A stretch of DNA of 37,658 nt from Chloroflexota bacterium (GTDB lineage: Bacteria; Chloroflexota; Chloroflexia; QHBQ01; JADMIH01), in the NCBI GenBank assembly GCA_015478675.1, contig JADMIH010000019.1:1-37658 (forward strand), given 5' to 3'. The position numbers and the translations under genes were made by a program. The first letter of the stretch is position 1; each line of letters begins with the position of its first letter. Shown in pieces: positions 1 through 7,551 of the stretch. The notes beneath the pieces were generated by a model that saw only the letters and a list, made by a program, of their open reading frames with translations, was not told the origin of the DNA and did no database searches.

Positions 1-69
1 TCGAGCAGTGTTGGCACCTGGCCTACAACTCGCCCCCTATCTGAAATGCACCCCCGAACAACACCCAAG

Positions 70-98
70 TTGACATGCCAATATACTCCCTGTATAAT
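70..98 (+). promoter_or_regulatory. Consensus sigma70-type promoter of tRNA-Gly
   Basis: A perfect -35 box TTGACA (70-75) and a perfect -10 box TATAAT (93-98) are separated by exactly 17 bp. Transcription should start near 105, about six bases before the mature tRNA. Such a perfect match fits a strongly expressed stable RNA. Confidence 0.9.
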
Positions 99-110
99 AA
101 GTGCGAAATC

Positions 111-185
111 GCGGGAGTAACTCAGTGGTAGAGTGTCTGCCTTCCAAGCAGAATGTCGCCAGTTCGAGCCTGGTCTCCCGCTCCA
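111..185 (+). tRNA. tRNA-Gly (anticodon UCC)
   Basis: The sequence folds as a complete cloverleaf. The acceptor arms GCGGGAG (111-117) and CTCCCGC (175-181) pair, followed by discriminator T182 and an encoded CCA (183-185). The anticodon stem is TCTGC/GCAGA (136-140/148-152) with loop CTTCCAA, giving anticodon TCC (143-145). The T arm contains GTTCGAGCC. The gene lies between a consensus promoter and a hairpin terminator, so it is a single-gene transcription unit. Confidence 0.96.
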
Positions 186-202
186 ACAGGCATCAGCATA
201 GA

Positions 203-233
203 GAAGCCCAGCCGCGCGAGGTTGGGCTTCTTT
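203..233 (+). terminator. Intrinsic terminator of tRNA-Gly
   Basis: GAAGCCCAGCC (203-213) pairs with GGTTGGGCTTC (220-230) through an 11-bp stem containing one wobble pair. The loop has six bases and a short T run (231-233) follows. It lies 17 bases after the tRNA. Confidence 0.8.
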
Positions 234-326
234 GCCGCGCAGAAACCCTAACTTGTAAGTTGCGCGGGAACTTACAACCCAGGACTCATCCCTGCAACCG
301 AACCACCCGCTATACTTACAAAGTAA

Positions 327-356
327 GCATGAGGGTGAGGCCCCTCACTCTCATGC
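327..356. repeat. Strong 14-bp near-perfect hairpin, function unknown
   Basis: GCATGAGGGTGAGG (327-340) faces CCTCACTCTCATGC (343-356) with a single G-T wobble and almost no loop. No T tract follows. Together with a 9-bp inverted repeat, TTGTAAGTT (253-261) and AACTTACAA (269-277), it fills the gene-free stretch between the tRNA and the ABC transporter. I see no convincing gene in 234-616. Confidence 0.6.
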
Positions 357-487
357 GCCAATTGTTGCAGCGCCTGACGCATCTACGTAAGAACCTCGAA
401 ACATAGCTTCAGCCCCGATGTTCCAATCCAGCGAACAGCAACCGGAATAAACCATTGCAATCGTATCCCACACTGCTCTGGCTCCCC

Positions 488-559
488 GCCATCCGGCCAC
501 TTAGCTGCCGCGAACTGGCCGGATGGCAGATGCCTGGGCACAACCTGCGGCGGTATACT
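488..559 (+). promoter_or_regulatory. 12-bp inverted repeat and candidate -10 box before the ABC transporter
   Basis: GCCATCCGGCCA (488-499) and TGGCCGGATGGC (516-527) are a perfect 12-bp inverted repeat with a 16-base spacer. A -10-like TATACT follows at 554-559, but no good -35 box is visible. The repeat would lie roughly 40 to 80 bases upstream of transcription start, which suits an operator. This is inference. Confidence 0.4.
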
Positions 560-616
560 AAGATAAAAAGCGGAGACCACCCTGGATAAGACTAAAGTAA
601 AAACGAGAGAGAAAAT

Positions 617-2542
617 ATGCAGCAAGGAATGAGCGGCGGCTCCCCGGCGTGGGGCAGGCATGGAGGAAGGAGGCCTTTCCCTCCCCCCGGGAACAATATA
701 GAGAAAGAAGCCGAGGCCAACCAGAACCGCTTCGCAGATTGGAAGCGCAACGCGCGGGCAGCCATATCCGGTGTGCCTCGCGCCATGAAGATCGTCTGGG
801 AGTCGCACAAAGGCTTTACAGTAGCGCTGGCCCTGCTCGCCGTCATATCCGGTATCGTGCCCACTGCCACCGCCTGGATCAGCAAATTGCTGATAGATGC
901 TGTTGTGCTGGCTATCACAAAAGGGAACAATCAGGCGCACATCGGCAGCGTGGTGCTGTTGGTGCTCGCCCAGTTCGGTCTCTACGTAGGGAGTTCCCTT
1001 CTACAGACCGTCAAGAATATTAACCAGCAAGCCCTTCAAGAACTTACAGCCAATCGTGTCCAGCTAATGTTGATGCAGCATGCTAATCGCCTCGACCTGA
1101 GCTTCTTCGAGAATCCTGCATTCTACGACACATTGCAGCAAGCGCAGCGCGAGGCCACATACCGCCCCACCTCAATGGTAAGCCAGACCTTTGACCTTGC
1201 GCGCTCCTTCATTACTTTCCTCAGTATGATCGCCCTCATAGCAGGGCTGGGCTGGGGCGTGGCCGTGCTGGCTCTCCTCTCTCCTATACCCAGTTTCATC
1301 GCAAGCTCTCGCTACGGCTGGCAGGGCTACAGGCTCTCACGCTGGCAGTCGCCGGACCGCAGGCGCATGGCCTATTTCCTGGACCTGCTTACCAAGGACT
1401 CCTACAACAAGGAAATCAAGCTTTTCGGCCTGGGAGACCACTTTATCGAGCGTTGGAGGGAGATCGCCAGCCGATTTTACACGGAAAACAGGTCGCTGGT
1501 GAAACGCCGCTACCTCGTGGGCTTTGCCTGGGGCAGCCTGACCACAATAGTGACCAGTGGCACCTATCTGTACGTAGCTTTGCAAGCCATCGCGGGCACT
1601 CTCACCCTCGGCAGCCTCACTTTGTATACGCAGGCTGTAAGCGCAGTGCAGTCGAGCCTGGGGAGCATCCTCAGCGGCCTCTCGGATATGTACGAGAACA
1701 ATCTCTACCTCACCAATCTCTACGACTTCCTGGATTACGAGCCTGCAATCAAGAGCTTACCGGATGCCCGCCGAGTAGAGTTGCCACTAAAAGAAGGCGT
1801 AGAGTTTCGCGATGTCACTTTCACCTACCCTGGCAAGAGTGAGCCTGCTCTACAGCACGTCAGCTTTGTGATACACCCTGGTGAAGCAGTAGCCCTGGTT
1901 GGACAGAATGGCGCGGGCAAGACCACCATAGTCAAGCTCCTCACTCGCCTCTACGACCCTGACGAGGGGCAAATCTTCCTTGATGGGCATGACCTTCGAG
2001 AATACGACCTTGAGAGCCTGCACGCGGCGATAGGTGTAATCTTCCAGGATTACGTCACCTATTTCTTCAGCGCCCGCGACAACATAGGGGTTGGCAGGCT
2101 GCCGGAGATGGAGAACCGGGAGATGGTGGAGCAATCAGCTGGGAAGAGCGGCGCTGATGGTGTGATCCAGCGCCTCCCCAACGGCTATGACACGACGCTG
2201 GGCAGGTGGTTCGATGAAGGTTATCAGCTATCTGGTGGCGAGTGGCAGAAGGTGGCCCTTGCTCGCGCCTTCATGCGGGATGCGGAAATCCTTATCCTTG
2301 ATGAGCCGACAGCCAGCCTGGATGCGCGCGCCGAGTACGAAATTTTCGCCAGGATGAAGGAGTTGACACGCGGCAAGATGGCTGTCTTTATCAGCCATCG
2401 CTTCAGCACGGTGCGCCTCGCCGACCGCATCTTCGTCCTTGAAAATGGCACCCTCATTGAGGACGGCAGCCACACGGAACTGCTCGCGCGCGACGGCTCT
2501 TACGCCGAGCTATTCAATTTGCAAGCGGCAGCCTACAGGTAG
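617..2542 (+). CDS. ABC exporter, fused membrane and ATPase domains
   Basis: This 641-residue protein is a half-size ABC exporter (type I fold) that should dimerise in the membrane and use ATP to export an unknown substrate. Roughly residues 60-340 form the membrane domain. The ATPase domain shows Walker A GQNGAGKTT (about residue 428), the signature LSGGEWQ (about 537), Walker B ILILDEP (about 557) and the switch histidine in ISHRF (about 592). The N-terminal 50 residues are polar and low-complexity, rich in Gly/Pro. The ATG has a weak AG-rich ribosome site (GAGAGA), and a later ATG at 785 would remove the odd N-terminus. The gene stands alone and converges on the minus-strand prfB operon. 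Substrate class (lipid, peptide or drug) cannot be read from the sequence. Confidence 0.9.
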   Translation: MQQGMSGGSPAWGRHGGRRPFPPPGNNIEKEAEANQNRFADWKRNARAAISGVPRAMKIVWESHKGFTVALALLAVISGIVPTATAWISKLLIDAVVLAITKGNNQAHIGSVVLLVLAQFGLYVGSSLLQTVKNINQQALQELTANRVQLMLMQHANRLDLSFFENPAFYDTLQQAQREATYRPTSMVSQTFDLARSFITFLSMIALIAGLGWGVAVLALLSPIPSFIASSRYGWQGYRLSRWQSPDRRRMAYFLDLLTKDSYNKEIKLFGLGDHFIERWREIASRFYTENRSLVKRRYLVGFAWGSLTTIVTSGTYLYVALQAIAGTLTLGSLTLYTQAVSAVQSSLGSILSGLSDMYENNLYLTNLYDFLDYEPAIKSLPDARRVELPLKEGVEFRDVTFTYPGKSEPALQHVSFVIHPGEAVALVGQNGAGKTTIVKLLTRLYDPDEGQIFLDGHDLREYDLESLHAAIGVIFQDYVTYFFSARDNIGVGRLPEMENREMVEQSAGKSGADGVIQRLPNGYDTTLGRWFDEGYQLSGGEWQKVALARAFMRDAEILILDEPTASLDARAEYEIFARMKELTRGKMAVFISHRFSTVRLADRIFVLENGTLIEDGSHTELLARDGSYAELFNLQAAAYR

Positions 2543-2695
2543 GGCCGGCGCTAACAGTTGGGCGGCACGGCCCCCGCCCCTTTGCTTATGGGAGCATTCG
2601 TGGGCATTCCCGCTACACACGCTTCGTAACCCCTGATCGTTATCGTGCTGAGGTAAGACACTTTAGGACACCTCCCCACGCGCGGGCGAGATCCT

Positions 2696-3058
2696 CTACC
2701 GGCTGGGGAAGAGACGGATGAAATTTGCTAAGGCGTCGAGCAAGGGCTGTATTTTCCCCTCCTCTATGCCGTTGGGGTGAGGAACCAGTGTGAGGATCTT
2801 TTCCACGGCGGGTTTCATCTCGTCGAATGCTTGCTGCCCTTCCTCTAATGTCGCGAAATAGCGCGTGTGAGCCAGCCAGCCGTAGACTGCGCACGTTACG
2901 GCTACAGGTATGATGGGGCAGTTATCTTCAAGGGTAATACGCGCTCCACCCGGGTTAGCCTCATCCCGCACGATAGCCCCTAACTCCGCTCCCTCCTCTC
3001 CGATGCTGCGCCCACCGGCGAAGGGCAGCCAGAAGACGTTTGTTGCCCAATTGCTCAC
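2696..3058 (-). CDS. Conserved-looking protein of unknown function
   Basis: I do not recognise this 120-residue protein. It starts with GTG in a GTGA overlap with the stop of the SRPBCC gene upstream, the usual sign of translational coupling, so it is probably real and is the last gene of the prfB operon. The N-terminus carries WATNVFWLPFAGGRSIGEEGA. The middle has a hydrophobic stretch (CPIIPVAVTCAVYGWLAH), and the C-terminal half looks helical. No signal peptide or catalytic motif is evident. A role linked to the SRPBCC protein is only suggested by the overlap. Confidence 0.7.
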   Translation of the reverse strand: MSNWATNVFWLPFAGGRSIGEEGAELGAIVRDEANPGGARITLEDNCPIIPVAVTCAVYGWLAHTRYFATLEEGQQAFDEMKPAVEKILTLVPHPNGIEEGKIQPLLDALANFIRLFPSR

Positions 3059-3525
3059 GGCGACTTCCCGTCAAAGCAAAGGCGCAGGCGATGCAGCGAC
3101 TCGTTGGTCAGCCCCTGTATTTCCCTGTTGAAGAGCGGCCACAGAGCCGATCCTACCCCCATGAAGAGGCCACCGAAGCTATTGCCCAGTTTGTAGTCTA
3201 TGGTCAGAGTGACCCGGCTTGAGGGAGGCTCCCCTGCTGCTTCCTCTATTTCCCAGGTGCTGCGACTCGTCACTGCCCCTTCGCTGACGCTGACCAGGCG
3301 GCGGGGAGGCGAGTAAGCGATCACGCGGTTGTGGACATGTAAAGGGATCCCGTGAAAGTGGCCGCGCAACTCCACATTCGCGCCCAGGCCGCGCTCTACG
3401 TCGCTGACGAGCCTCGCCGAGGTAAATTGAGGTTGGAGGAGGGGTATATTGTGATAGTCGGCGATGAAGCTGAATATAGCACAGCTACTAGCATGCACAA
3501 CCGCACTCGCACGAACAGTAGGCAT
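3055..3525 (-). CDS. SRPBCC (START-like) family protein
   Basis: This 156-residue protein looks like a stand-alone SRPBCC domain, a helix-grip fold that binds hydrophobic ligands in a deep cavity. The visible pattern is an N-terminal strand (VRASAVVHASSCAIFSFI), then an ADYHNIPLLQP segment typical of polyketide-cyclase/CoQ-binding members, strands around residues 50-120, and a long C-terminal helix (LWPLFNREIQGLTNESLHRL). The ligand is unknown. The gene starts 15 bases after the peptidase gene and overlaps the next gene by four bases, so all are probably cotranscribed. No signal peptide is seen, so it is likely cytoplasmic. Family assignment rests on overall pattern, not on catalytic residues. 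Confidence 0.75.
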   Translation of the reverse strand: MPTVRASAVVHASSCAIFSFIADYHNIPLLQPQFTSARLVSDVERGLGANVELRGHFHGIPLHVHNRVIAYSPPRRLVSVSEGAVTSRSTWEIEEAAGEPPSSRVTLTIDYKLGNSFGGLFMGVGSALWPLFNREIQGLTNESLHRLRLCFDGKSP

Positions 3526-3540
3526 AGCTCTATAGTTCCC

Positions 3541-4929
3541 TCACAACTTACCCCTGGCGGAATGGTGCCGCACCATTATCGCCGCCAATATGCCCGCAAC
3601 AAGGGAAAGCGCTACGAACACCGCAACAGCCACCGCGACTATAGCATTCGACAACATGCCCGTAAACAGGCCAGCAACTCCACTGCTTTGAGGAGCGCTG
3701 AGCTGGGCTGCCGGGCTGAGCGAGCCTATTTTATATGGGAGTGAGGTGCGCCACTCTTTGTCAAGCTCATCGACAGTTATCCCAAGCCCCAGTTGCAACG
3801 CCTCATCATAGGTCACCCCATTGTGGAAGGCGGCGATTGTACGGGCAAATTTCTGCGGCCCGTAGCGGTCATCAGTGAGAATAAAGTCAACTGCGCTGCG
3901 GCTCTCCGCGTATGACAGAAGGGCGGTTTTCTCGTCAGCGCCGAATGAGCCGGAGAGCGCCTTGAGAGGCACCAGGCTGCCCTCCTCTGCTGCTTTCTTG
4001 AGTGATGCGGCTTCCTGAGGATCGCTCGATTGCTGATTACGCATCGCCAACCCTTCATCGAGCCAGGCGGGAGGCGAATTATAGGGGTTAAGAGTTGCCT
4101 GGTAAAGCGCCAGATGGCTTAGTTCGTGCGGTACAACCCGTTTTATCTCCGTATCGGCGTCACTGTCATCGGCAATCGCCGAGATCACCAGCGACAGTTC
4201 GGGAAAGGCCTTGCCACCCACCCACTCCGGGATATTCCTGGGGAGCGCGTCGAGCAAGTCGCTCTGTGTAGGATAAACCCAAATATCGGCGGGGCGTTTC
4301 AAGGCGGCCTGGATCTCACTCTGCAAGCGGTCGAGCGTGCTGGAAGCAACGGCAAGCAGTTCTTTGCCGAAGGCTTGATCCCCCTCATACCAGTGCACCG
4401 ATACTCGCCTTTGAGCGTCAGCAAGGCTCTGCCACCGGTAGCGGCCATCCACTAAGGTAAAGGTCCTGGCGGCGGTGTCCACACTTAACCCATCTGTGGA
4501 GGTTAGCGTCCAGTAATAAGTCACCTGCGCGCCGAGAGGTATGTAGTCCGTTCCCAGGTCAATGGTGACGTTCAGGCTGAGGTCGCTGGCTGGGCGGGCG
4601 ATGCTTGCCTGCACGTCTGAGGTTACGGCCTCACCTACCAGGCTGTAGTTGAGCGCGGCTCGTTGCGCCTCAAAGCCGCGCGCTTGCAGCGAGAAGTCAA
4701 TGTTATCGGGGAAGTTAGCGCGCACACTTTGCACATCCACTATCAGGCCAAAAGGTGAGCTATACCGGCTCCCAGTGAGGTCATCAGCGCTTCCAGCAGC
4801 GTAGACCAGGCCGCTCCGAAGGGCATAGATAAGCCCTATCAGGGCAAAGAGAGATAGCAGCCTGCGGCTACGCAGAAACCAGCACGACGACCAGGGCTGT
4901 TGCGCGGCCTTTATGCTCTGATTTTCCAT
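3541..4929 (-). CDS. Membrane-anchored HExxH (gluzincin-like) metallopeptidase
   Basis: This 462-residue protein has a hydrophobic N-terminal signal or anchor (about residues 24-45) and a C-terminal membrane helix (about 425-452), which should place the bulk of it outside the membrane. The zinc motif HELSH is at residues 268-272, and a downstream WLDEGLA supplies Glu292 as the probable third ligand. This is the arrangement of peptidase-MA-like gluzincins. The N-terminal 150 residues look like a beta domain (Ser/Thr-rich strands). Its start overlaps the end of prfB by 19 bases, and no Shine-Dalgarno is evident, so translation is probably coupled. The substrate is unknown. Confidence 0.8.
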   Translation of the reverse strand: MENQSIKAAQQPWSSCWFLRSRRLLSLFALIGLIYALRSGLVYAAGSADDLTGSRYSSPFGLIVDVQSVRANFPDNIDFSLQARGFEAQRAALNYSLVGEAVTSDVQASIARPASDLSLNVTIDLGTDYIPLGAQVTYYWTLTSTDGLSVDTAARTFTLVDGRYRWQSLADAQRRVSVHWYEGDQAFGKELLAVASSTLDRLQSEIQAALKRPADIWVYPTQSDLLDALPRNIPEWVGGKAFPELSLVISAIADDSDADTEIKRVVPHELSHLALYQATLNPYNSPPAWLDEGLAMRNQQSSDPQEAASLKKAAEEGSLVPLKALSGSFGADEKTALLSYAESRSAVDFILTDDRYGPQKFARTIAAFHNGVTYDEALQLGLGITVDELDKEWRTSLPYKIGSLSPAAQLSAPQSSGVAGLFTGMLSNAIVAVAVAVFVALSLVAGILAAIMVRHHSARGKL

Positions 4930-6030
4930 CTGAGGTAAGCTTCTATAAAGCCGTCTATGTTGCCGTCGAGCACCGAGGCGGGGTTGGTGTCTTCGTAGCC
5001 TGTGCGGTGGTCTTTTACCAGATTATAAGGGTGAAGCACATAAGAGCGTATCTGGCTGCCCCAGCCTGCCGAGACGTGCTCGCCTTTGAGCCGGGCCTGC
5101 TCTTCTGCGCGGCGCGCTTCTTCTATCTCCCAGAGGCGGGCGCGGAGGATACGCAGCGCGGTCTCGCGGTTCTGAAGTTGGCTTCGCTCGTTCTGACATG
5201 TGACCACTATGCCGGTGGGCAGATGGCGCAGGCGCACCGCTGTCGAGGTCTTATTGACGTTTTGCCCGCCCGCTCCCGTCGCCCGGTAGAAATCTTCCTC
5301 TACCTCGTCCATATTTAACTCTAACTCCCCTTCATCCTCTAACTCCGGTAGCACTTCCACAAGAGCAAAAGAGGTATGGCGGCGATGAGAGGAGTCGAAG
5401 GGCGAGAGGCGCACAAGACGATGTGCGCCCGCTTCGGCGCGAGCATAGCCGTAGACATTGACGCCTTTGATAAGGATCGTGGCGCTCTTTATCCCGGCTT
5501 CATCGCCTTGCGTGAAGTCGAGTACCTCCGTGCCATAGCCGCGCTCTTCAGCCCAGCGCGTGTACATGCGAAGGAGCATCTCGGCCCAATCCTGGGCCTC
5601 CGTGCCGCCTTCACGAGCATGAACTGAGAGTATGGCGTTGCTGACATCGTGAGGGCTGTTGAGCATCAGCGAAAGCTCGATGCTGCTCAGCTCATGCCGC
5701 AAGCGGGAGACGTCTCCCTCGATCTCAACCAGGACGCCTTCATCTCCCTCAGCTATGGCAAGCTGGAAGAGGTCGTCAAGGTCGTCAATGCGGCGGATAA
5801 GGCTGCGCCACTGGTCAACTTGCCCTTGAACGTTGGTGAGGCGGCGCATCGCCACCTGCGCAGCGTGCTGGTCTTCCCAGAAGGTGGGCTGCTGAGACTC
5901 CTCGCTGAGCCGAGCTATCTCAGCTTCTTTGGTGGGCAAGTCAAAGACGCACCTTTATATCGTGGATGCGGGTGCTGAGGTCCTTTATCGCCTCAGCAAG
6001 ATTTTCGGTTGAACCGGAAGTGATAGACAT
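4911..6030 (-). CDS. prfB: Peptide chain release factor 2, with programmed +1 frameshift
   Basis: RF2 releases completed proteins at UGA and UAA codons. Reading begins at ATG 6030-6028 and meets an in-frame TGA as codon 30 (5943-5941) in the context CTT TGA C. A Shine-Dalgarno-like AAGGTG lies three bases upstream of the CTT, the same spacing as the Escherichia coli frameshift site. Slipping +1 gives CTT GAC and continues to the stop at 4911, for a 372-residue product of normal RF2 length. The second part carries the RF2 tripeptide SPF (in RLVRLSPFDSSHRRH) and the catalytic GGQ (GAGGQNVNK). The frameshift lets RF2 regulate its own level. It heads the minus-strand operon with the peptidase and SRPBCC genes. 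Confidence 0.95.
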
Positions 6031-6330
6031 GTTAGAATCCAGCCTCACATATGAATTATTCCTGCTTTGTGACGAAGCAAGTATACAGTATTAGCAGGTG
6101 CACAAGCCGTGCTATGCACCGGGGCTTGGCTGTAACAGAAGTATAGCACCCAGCTAACCTGCAACGCAATGGACGAGAGATAGCAGGCCGCGAGCCAAAG
6201 GGCACAGGGGAGTAAAAGGCTCTTTGACAATGCGGCCTGCCCAGAGCAGCCCACTTCACACCCGGCGGCACCCGCCCTGCACAGCACTAATGCACAGTTG
6301 GTTGCATTTTATTGTGTCACCAAGGCGCAA

Positions 6331-6352
6331 CCCATCATGCAGGCATGATGGG
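6331..6352. repeat. 22-bp palindrome between prfB and rpsU
   Basis: CCCATCATGC (6331-6340) and GCATGATGGG (6343-6352) are perfect inverted copies separated by two bases. It lies in the divergent region between prfB and rpsU. The rest of 6031-6500 shows only short hairpins such as GGTGCA (6097-6102) with TGCACC (6115-6120), and no convincing gene. Confidence 0.55.
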
Positions 6353-6504
6353 GGAAGAAAAGGACCGCTGTGGACGCGTGACACAGTCCTCCCAGCGTGT
6401 CTCGAAGCCAACTCGGTCCCACTGTAAGTTACGTCATGGGGTTACGAGTTGTGTGCATGCCTCAATTTAGAGGCAAGGGCCATTGCTGATTGGTCCCCTT
6501 CGGC

Positions 6505-6533
6505 TTGACACTGCTGTGCGTGTACCATATAAT
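6505..6533 (+). promoter_or_regulatory. Consensus promoter of rpsU
   Basis: TTGACA (6505-6510) and TATAAT (6528-6533) are both perfect, with a 17-bp spacer. Transcription would start near 6540. Any start codon upstream of about 6540 is therefore excluded for the S21 gene. Confidence 0.9.
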
Positions 6534-6585
6534 CACAGTGAGAAATTATCTCTATATGAGGCAAGCTGAAGGGGGGGATTACAGA

Positions 6586-6774
6586 GTGGCTGAAGTTACA
6601 GTCGGCGACAATGAGAGCTTCGAGAATGCGCTACGGCGTTTCAACAAGAAAGTACAGCAGGATGGCATCCTGGCTGAAGCTCGCCGTCGCGAATATTACG
6701 AAAAGCCGAGCGTGTTGCGCAAGCGGAAAGAAGCCGCCCGCCGCCGCAAAGCTATGCTTAAATCCTCCCGTTAA
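6586..6774 (+). CDS. rpsU: Small ribosomal subunit protein bS21
   Basis: This 62-residue basic protein matches bS21, a 30S component that helps start-site selection. It begins [18 protein letters not shown] and ends in an Arg/Lys-rich tail ([15 protein letters not shown]). I place the start at GTG 6586 because the family begins at this sequence and a G-run ribosome site (6571-6577) lies eight bases ahead. A longer in-frame reading from 6490 would start inside the promoter, and an ATG at 6556 would add ten unrelated residues. The gene is followed by yqeY, an old and widespread neighbour, with a repeat element between them. Confidence 0.93.
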   Translation: MAEVTVGDNESFENALRRFNKKVQQDGILAEARRREYYEKPSVLRKRKEAARRRKAMLKSSR

Positions 6775-6780
6775 AGAACC

Positions 6781-6867
6781 GTACTGCGTACTGCGTACTG
6801 CGTGACGGCGAGTGGAGAGTTGGCTCTTTAGCCTTCCACCCGGGAAGTTACCTGTTACGCAGTACGC
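6781..6867. repeat. Heptamer tandem repeat with inverted arms between rpsU and yqeY
   Basis: GTACTGC is repeated three times without interruption (6781-6801). The arm GCGTACTGCGTGAC (6793-6806) is matched in inverse by GTTACGCAGTACGC (6854-6867) with one mismatch, so the unit could form a hairpin with a 47-base loop. Its right arm ends 13 bases before the yqeY start. Similar TGCGTA/TACGCA material recurs at 35962-36058. Confidence 0.65.
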
Positions 6868-6880
6868 AATAGTTATTTCT

Positions 6881-7330
6881 ATGACCCTCAAAGACCAGTT
6901 GATGCGCGATTTGCAGGACGCGATGCGTAGCGGAGATGAGCTACGCAAGTCCACTATACGCATGGCGCGCTCTGCTATTAAGAACACCGAAATAGAGCGG
7001 CTGGCCGAGCTTGACGACGCGGGCGTGCAGAATGTGCTCCGCAAGGAGATCAAGCAGCGCCGCGAGTCGGCGGAGGAATATGAGCGGGCAAAGAGGATAG
7101 ACCTGTCGGACCGAGAGAATGCTGAGGCTGCGCTTCTTGAAGCCTACTTACCCAAACAGATGTCCGAAGCCGAGATAGAAGAGCAGGTGCGCGCAGTCAT
7201 TAGCGAGCTTGGAGCTACAGGCCCCAGCGACATCGGCAAAGTGATGCCTGCCGTTCTATCGCGCACAAAAGGATTAGCCGAAGGCCGCTTGGTGAACCGT
7301 GTGGTCACTCGCCTGTTGAACGAAGCGTAA
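6881..7330 (+). CDS. yqeY: GatB/YqeY domain protein
   Basis: This 149-residue protein matches the stand-alone YqeY family, helical proteins related to the C-terminal domain of the GatB subunit of tRNA amidotransferase. The sequence starts MTLKDQLMRDLQDAMRSGDE, has the conserved RLxxAE-like helix, EAYLPKQMSEAEI, and the C-terminal GKVMPAVLSRTKGLAEGRLVNRVV. I chose ATG 6881: the reading frame is open from 6812, but the extra 23 residues come from the upstream repeat and are unlike the family. No clear Shine-Dalgarno is visible. It is commonly found next to rpsU. Its exact role in tRNA or translation metabolism is unsettled. Confidence 0.92.
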   Translation: MTLKDQLMRDLQDAMRSGDELRKSTIRMARSAIKNTEIERLAELDDAGVQNVLRKEIKQRRESAEEYERAKRIDLSDRENAEAALLEAYLPKQMSEAEIEEQVRAVISELGATGPSDIGKVMPAVLSRTKGLAEGRLVNRVVTRLLNEA

Positions 7331-7371
7331 AGTAGGCTCTGTTATCGGTCCTGGTGCAAGGTTCAGGCCCG

Positions 7372-7387
7372 GCAGTTCGCGAACTGC
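7372..7387. repeat. 16-bp perfect palindrome before pgpH
   Basis: GCAGTTCG/CGAACTGC is a gapless 16-bp palindrome in the 221-bp spacer between yqeY and the 7TM-HD gene. It could be an operator. No clear promoter boxes were recognised nearby. Confidence 0.4.
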
Positions 7388-7551
7388 GTAGTTCATAGCT
7401 CAGATTTCTTGTCCATAAGCGTTACTCTTTACCTTTATACCGGGCACGGAGCAGAGTGTCCTGGCGAATTGCCGGGTCTTATAACAGCGCCTACCTGATG
7501 CATAACCACAGCTTCAGCCACCGACGTTAAAGCCGGCACTCCTCACTCACT

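Noticed and set aside
1..44. End of a gene at the left edge
   Set aside because: A short frame reading EQCWHLAYNSPPI then stop (TGA 42-44) is possible, but it is too short to support.
101..406. Open frame of 101 codons at the left end
   Set aside because: It overlaps the tRNA-Gly gene and its terminator; no ribosome site.
383..940. Long minus-strand frame antisense to the ABC gene start
   Set aside because: It crosses the inverted repeat and runs opposite to a clear ABC gene; composition looks like a shadow.
4911..5939. prfB as a shortened gene starting with TTG
   Set aside because: The missing N-terminus is encoded upstream and joined by the +1 frameshift; it is neither a truncation nor a pseudogene.
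6490..6585. Longer N-terminus for S21
   Set aside because: It begins within the consensus promoter of the gene.
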